Of a stretch of 17,912 nucleotides of DNA, positions 14,539-17,912 are shown in pieces. The notes under the pieces were generated by a model, which worked only from the letters and a program-made list of their open reading frames with translations, was not told the origin of the DNA and ran no database searches. Origin of the DNA: UBA11524 sp034104265 (GTDB lineage: Bacteria; Bacillota; Clostridia; Christensenellales; Aristaeellaceae); assembly GCA_034104265.1 (NCBI GenBank), contig JAXEEE010000010.1:1-17912 (forward strand). Reading direction: 5' to 3'. The stretch's first letter is position 1. Every line of letters starts with the position of its first letter. Position numbers and translations under genes: made by a program.

Positions 14539-15693
14539 TCACTGCATGAACTTGTAGGGAATGCCGTTGTCCCGGCAGTACTGCTCGGCACAGGAGCCCC
14601 GCTCCACATAGACCACCGTGTCCGCATGGGAGGAGAGAATATCCTCGCCGATTTCCGTCACCGTGGCCGGGATGGTCAGGGTCTTCAGGTCGCACTGCAG
14701 GAAGGCGTTTTCCCTGATGGCCGTCACCCGGTAGCCGTACATGGTTTCCGGCAGGGTGAGCGCCAGCTTCTCCCCCTCGTAGTCAACAATGCGCAATCCG
14801 CCCAGCTCTGCCTCCTCAGCCCACTGGGCCACATCGTCCTCCACCAGTTCAAAGTCCAGATACACCCAGTCGTCCCGCCGCGCCAGCCTTCCGCCGCCCA
14901 CGGGCTCGTAGGGCAGCCAGTGGGTGGTGAACAGCTCATACACCCTGCTGCCCTGCTCCGCCTCCAGCACCACCTGCGGACACCGCCAGAAGGGATCATC
15001 CCGCCGGGAGCCGATTTCCAGATCCTCCAGGCCCGCGGGCAGGGATACCCGCTTCAGGTTCGCGCAGTTGTCAAAGGCGCCGTAGCTCAGCCAGGTCACC
15101 GTGTCCGGCAGATCCACCTGCTCCAGCGCCGTGCAGCCTGCGAAAGCCTTTTCCTCAATCCGCTCCAGGCCCCTGTGCAGCTGTACGCTGGCCAGGCTGA
15201 CGCATCCGTCAAAGGCGCCCCTGCCGATTCTCGTCACGCTGGCAGGCAGATCGATGCTCATCAGCATGGGACAGTTGTAAAAGGCGCAGTCGGGGATCTC
15301 CTGCAGACCCCGCGGAAATACAACCCGGGTCAGCGCGGGACAGCTGGCAAAGGCGTAATCGCCCATTTCCTCCAGCCCGGAGGGCAGCGTCACCCGCTTC
15401 AACGCCTGGCAGCCCTCAAAGGCGTCGTTGCCAATGCTGGTGATGCTGTCCGGCAGGTTGATCTCCCGGAGCGTGGTGTTGCCCGCAAAGGCATAGCCGG
15501 CTATGCTCACCAGCGTATAGCCGTCCAGCGTCCGGGGCAGATCCAGCGTCACGGCGCTGCCCACATAGGCCACAAGCTCCGCCGTCTCCTCATCCAGGGG
15601 CGCATACTCGCACGCACCCCTGCGCTCCGCCAGCGCGCCCGCCGTCATAAGCAGGCACAGCGCCAGCGCGGCGCAGAAAATGCTCCTTTTCAT
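14539..15693 (-). CDS. Secreted BspA-type leucine-rich-repeat protein
   Basis: Product of 384 residues with a Sec signal peptide (residues 1-22, MKRSIFCAALALCLLMTAGALA). Residues about 56-222 hold six consecutive 23-residue repeats of the LRR_5 type, for example INLPDSITSIGNDAFEGCQAL and VTLPSGLEEMGDYAFASCPAL (consensus L..I.LP..V..IG..AF.GC..L). A non-repeat stretch (about 225-318) follows, then one more repeat (LTLPETMYG to IPATVTEIGE), and a C-terminal segment with two Cys. There is no LPXTG or other surface anchor, so it is released or held non-covalently. Such proteins are adhesins or surface-binding proteins in gut and oral bacteria. GGGAG lies before the ATG. It has its own promoter and terminator and is divergent from the solute-binding-like gene. 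Confidence 0.93.
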   Translation of the reverse strand: MKRSIFCAALALCLLMTAGALAERRGACEYAPLDEETAELVAYVGSAVTLDLPRTLDGYTLVSIAGYAFAGNTTLREINLPDSITSIGNDAFEGCQALKRVTLPSGLEEMGDYAFASCPALTRVVFPRGLQEIPDCAFYNCPMLMSIDLPASVTRIGRGAFDGCVSLASVQLHRGLERIEEKAFAGCTALEQVDLPDTVTWLSYGAFDNCANLKRVSLPAGLEDLEIGSRRDDPFWRCPQVVLEAEQGSRVYELFTTHWLPYEPVGGGRLARRDDWVYLDFELVEDDVAQWAEEAELGGLRIVDYEGEKLALTLPETMYGYRVTAIRENAFLQCDLKTLTIPATVTEIGEDILSSHADTVVYVERGSCAEQYCRDNGIPYKFMQ

Positions 15694-15744
15694 GTTCCCA
15701 TCTCCCTTTGGTATTCTGCTGTGTGCAGCGTATGTTGCTGCCTT

Positions 15745-15773
15745 ATTTTACCGCTGCTTCCATGCTGTGTCAA
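15745..15773 (-). promoter_or_regulatory. Sigma-A promoter of the leucine-rich-repeat gene
   Basis: Minus-strand TTGACA (15768-15773, perfect), 17-base spacer, TAAAAT (15745-15750, five of six). It lies about 52 bases upstream of the LRR gene start. Confidence 0.87.
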
Positions 15774-15852
15774 TTCCTTTTCCACGGATATCATGCTAAT
15801 CCGCCGTTTTCCCGCATACGCTTCACCAAAAGGCTGAAAGGAGGCTCCACCC

Positions 15853-16956
15853 ATGAAGCCGCGCCGCGCTCTGCTCTGCCTGGCGGCCCTGCTGCTGACA
15901 GCCGCCCTGGGCTGGCTGCTGACCCACGCCGCCGCACCTTCCCCCGCAAGCCTGTCCGGCGGTCAGGATCGGACGCTGCTTCGGATCTGGGTGGTATCCT
16001 CCGTGGGCGGCGGGGAAAGCTGGCTGAAGGAGCAGCTGCGCCTGTTCGAGCGGAAGCATCCGGGGGTGATGACCTATCTGCGCGCCGTATCCCCCGATGA
16101 GCTGGCGAACCCGGAGGCGGTGCTGCCCGATCTGGTGCTGTACACCCCGGGAACCCTCACCGCCCCGGAAACGTACTTCGCGCCTCTTTCCGCGCCCGGG
16201 GGCCTGCGGGAGCCGCTTCTTCGCTGCGGACGCTGGAAGGGGCAGCAGTACGGTCTGCCCCTGTGCTGGGGCGGCTACGTGCTGTGCATGGACGGCGCGC
16301 TGGAGCCGGAAGGCGCCGCTACCCCTGCGCCCACCACGCTCCTGGGCCGGCCCGCCGCCACGCCGAAGGCTTCCGCCTCCCCGCAGCCCTACCCTTACGA
16401 GGCGGCCATGGCAGCCGTCGTTCCGCTGGCAGCCCCCGGGGGCTGCGGCACCCTGGCCCTGTGCTGTCTGCTGGAGCAGTCCCTGCGTCCGCCCCTGCCG
16501 GAGGGCTTCGCATCCCCGGCGGAGGTATACGCTGCTTTCCGCAGCCGAAGCTGCGCCTCGGCGGTGCTGACCACGGGGCAGCTGACGGCGCTGGCCTCCC
16601 TGGCCTCATCGGGCAAGGGCTTTGCCTACCGCGTGATGGCACCCGGTCAGGTCATCACGGATCAGGTGTGGCTGGGGAGCGTCATCCGCGGGGCGGAGGA
16701 CTCCGCTGCGCCGGAACTGCTGGCCTTCCTCACGGGCCGGGAGGCGCAGCAGAGGCTGTCCGGCCAGGGGCTGTATCCGGCACTGGCGGAGCTGACGCTG
16801 TACTTTTCCGGTGCGGCGGCGGAGGTCGAGGCGGCAGGGGCCCGGTCTCTGACGGCGGTAAACGCCTACGTTTCCCCATCGGAGGTCCGGGCTGCGGGCT
16901 GGCAGGCTTACACAGGGCAGACCGGTCTGAGCGAGGCGCTGCTGCCCCTGCTGTAG
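15853..16956 (+). CDS. Solute-binding-protein-like exported protein
   Basis: Product of 367 residues. Residues 5-27 form a hydrophobic signal or anchor (ALLCLAALLLTAALGWLLTHA) without a lipobox. The body resembles extracellular solute-binding proteins of ABC sugar importers: LRIWVVSS with LFERKHPGV (43-71), PDLVLYTPGTL (92-102), WKGQQYGLPLCWGGYVLCMDGAL (128-150) and a late GREAQQRLSGQGLYPALA. A Pro/Ala-rich linker interrupts it (about 154-180). It is shorter than the usual 420-450 residues, and no permease or ATPase gene is near, so it may be a degenerate or repurposed binding protein rather than a transporter part. AAAGGAGG lies eight bases before the ATG. No strong promoter was found in the divergent gap. 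The downstream regulator-like gene begins 78 bases later and may share its transcript. Confidence 0.85.
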   Translation: MKPRRALLCLAALLLTAALGWLLTHAAAPSPASLSGGQDRTLLRIWVVSSVGGGESWLKEQLRLFERKHPGVMTYLRAVSPDELANPEAVLPDLVLYTPGTLTAPETYFAPLSAPGGLREPLLRCGRWKGQQYGLPLCWGGYVLCMDGALEPEGAATPAPTTLLGRPAATPKASASPQPYPYEAAMAAVVPLAAPGGCGTLALCCLLEQSLRPPLPEGFASPAEVYAAFRSRSCASAVLTTGQLTALASLASSGKGFAYRVMAPGQVITDQVWLGSVIRGAEDSAAPELLAFLTGREAQQRLSGQGLYPALAELTLYFSGAAAEVEAAGARSLTAVNAYVSPSEVRAAGWQAYTGQTGLSEALLPLL

Positions 16957-17034
16957 CGGATGCCCGACGGTATAAATCCGCCCCGGCAGGGCAGGATAAG
17001 CCATACACCACATGGGAAGGAGCATGACCACAGC

Positions 17035-17865
17035 ATGGAAAGCCAGGCAAGAACCCACGCCCGGGCGGGCTGGCAGGAGGAGGAAACCAACCGTCTGTTT
17101 TCCGCCGTGAAGGAGGCCTCCGCCGCAGGCGCGCCGCTGCGCAGCGTCTTCGAGACCCTCTCCGGGGAGATGGGCCGCAAACCCAACAGTATCCGCAACT
17201 ATTACTACGCGTGTCTGCGGCAGCGGCCGGAGGCGGCGCAGCTGCGGGCGGCACCCTTCACGGTCTTCACCCCGGAGGAGACCCACGAGCTGCTGCGTCA
17301 GGTGCTGATGGCCCGGGGGCAGGGGATGTCGGTGCGCTCCTGCGTGATGAAGATGGCAGGGGGCGACCACAGCCGGATGCTGCGCTACCAGAACAAGTAC
17401 CGGACGCTGCTGCGCCGCCGTCCCGAGCTGATTGAGGCGGTACGGGAGGAGCTGCGGCAGGAGGGTCTGCCCTGTCCGAAGGACACGGTTCTCGACCGGG
17501 CGGACGCGGCCTTCTGCGATCCGGACGACACGGCTGCGGCGCGGCTGATGGCGGAGCCCTGCGTATCGCACATGCTGGAGGGGCTTAAGGAGCTATTGCG
17601 CCGTGCGGCCCGGGCAGAGGAGGCGGCGGATCTGCAGCGGGAGCTGGACAGGGCGCAGGTGCGGCACGATCTGCGCCGGATGGCCTGGGAGAAGGATTTC
17701 GACGAGGTATCCGCGCAGCTGGAGGCTATCTTGTGCCTTCTGCGGGACTTCCTGGCCTTGCCTGCCGAATCACAGGCGCTGCAGCTGGGGACCTTCCGAG
17801 ACGCTGCCCTGGAGGAGGTTGGCAAGGCTGAGGCGCTGATGACGAGAGTCAGGGAGCAATCGTGA
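17035..17865 (+). CDS. Tandem SANT/Myb-like DNA-binding protein with coiled coil, RsfA-like
   Basis: Product of 276 residues. Two similar modules lie in tandem: residues 13-65 (WQEEETNRLFSAV ... GRKPNSIRNYYYACLRQRPE) and 78-130 (FTPEETHELLRQV ... RMLRYQNKYRTLLRRRPE). Each has an aromatic-x-x-EET start, a Leu/Val helix, RS in the middle and an Asn-x-Tyr or Lys-Tyr recognition helix ending in RRPE. The first resembles the Myb-like domain of RsfA/YlbO regulators that modulate forespore gene expression. Residues about 180-240 are highly charged and helical, a likely coiled coil for dimerisation. The ATG at 17035 has AAGGAG 12 bases upstream, a slightly long spacing; a frame back to 16960 lacks a site. 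The role as sporulation regulator is inferred from this resemblance and from the neighbouring sporulation genes. Confidence 0.75.
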   Translation: MESQARTHARAGWQEEETNRLFSAVKEASAAGAPLRSVFETLSGEMGRKPNSIRNYYYACLRQRPEAAQLRAAPFTVFTPEETHELLRQVLMARGQGMSVRSCVMKMAGGDHSRMLRYQNKYRTLLRRRPELIEAVREELRQEGLPCPKDTVLDRADAAFCDPDDTAAARLMAEPCVSHMLEGLKELLRRAARAEEAADLQRELDRAQVRHDLRRMAWEKDFDEVSAQLEAILCLLRDFLALPAESQALQLGTFRDAALEEVGKAEALMTRVREQS

Positions 17866-17912
17866 TGGGAGTAGAGGGGACGGCTGGGGCTCCTCGCCCC
17901 AGACCCTCGCCA
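17865..17912 (+). CDS. Possible start of a further gene (partial, doubtful)
   Basis: An ATG overlaps the upstream stop (TGATG at 17863-17867) and the frame stays open for 16 codons to the window edge (MGVEGTAGAPRPRPSP). The overlap suggests coupling, but the stretch is dominated by a GC-rich palindrome and its translation is low-complexity, so it may be noncoding. Confidence 0.2.
   Translation, partial: MGVEGTAGAPRPRPSP
17884..17902 (+). repeat. GC-rich stem-loop at the right edge
   Basis: CTGGGGC (17884-17890), TCCTC loop, GCCCCAG (17896-17902): a perfect seven-base stem 19 bases after the regulator gene's stop, followed by ACCCTCGCCA at the window edge. No U-run is visible. It resembles the intergenic GGGGC-loop-GCCCC-AGACCC palindromic elements that are scattered through many gut Clostridia genomes (recalled pattern, not searched). 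Confidence 0.5.

Noticed and set aside
15791..15825. Promoter for the solute-binding-like gene (GCTAAT or CATACGCT as -10)
   Set aside because: Neither has a matching -35 for sigma-A, and the sigma-E/K resemblance is partial; not supported enough to list.
16971..16976. TATAAA as -10 of a promoter for the SANT-like gene
   Set aside because: No acceptable -35 at 16-18 bases upstream, and it lies just after the upstream gene's stop, so cotranscription is simpler.
1..17912. tRNA, rRNA, CRISPR array, transposase, phage or defence genes
   Set aside because: Looked for on both strands; no cloverleaf-like sequence, no regularly spaced direct repeats and no mobile-element protein was seen.

Overview
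The window is GC-rich DNA that almost certainly comes from an endospore-forming Firmicute of the class Clostridia. The best markers are a full-length Spo0A sporulation regulator, a short clostridial-type alpha/beta small acid-soluble spore protein (SASP), and a gene with an RsfA-like Myb/SANT domain plus coiled coil. A secreted BspA-type leucine-rich-repeat protein and the high GC suggest an uncultured gut lineage (Christensenellales- or Oscillospirales-like), but that placement is inference.

Layout. Nearly everything up to about 15.7 kb is on the minus strand, so transcription reads from right to left. From right to left: a secreted leucine-rich-repeat protein (15693-14539) with its own promoter and terminator; phosphoglucomutase/phosphomannomutase (14384-12666) with a strong promoter and tandem hairpins behind it; a secreted protein of unknown function followed closely by an M42 aminopeptidase (12530-10082), closed by a terminator; a YesL-like (DUF624) membrane protein (9910-8942) with a clear promoter; then a tight seven-gene run: SASP, SAM-dependent methyltransferase, Hsp33 (hslO), TPR protein, HEAT-like repeat protein, HD-domain phosphohydrolase and a zinc-ribbon/TM/TPR/chitobiase-C-like protein. 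That run ends in a strong terminator at 1768-1803. Next comes monocistronic spo0A (1529-753) with two perfect 0A boxes upstream, a structured gap of about 570 bases without a gene, and the N-terminus of a membrane protein that leaves the window at the left.

On the plus strand, divergent from the leucine-rich-repeat gene, are a solute-binding-protein-like secreted or membrane-anchored protein (15853-16956) and a regulator-like protein with two tandem SANT-like modules and a coiled-coil tail (17035-17865). A GC-rich stem-loop sits at the right edge.

How the genes fit together. Spo0A is probably self-regulated here. The seven-gene run joins a spore DNA-protecting protein, a redox-activated holdase and four proteins built mainly from protein-protein interaction repeats or signalling domains, several of them translationally coupled. 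It is the best candidate in the window for a little-described functional unit, though nothing in the sequence proves that the parts act together. No tRNA, rRNA, CRISPR array, insertion sequence or phage gene was seen.
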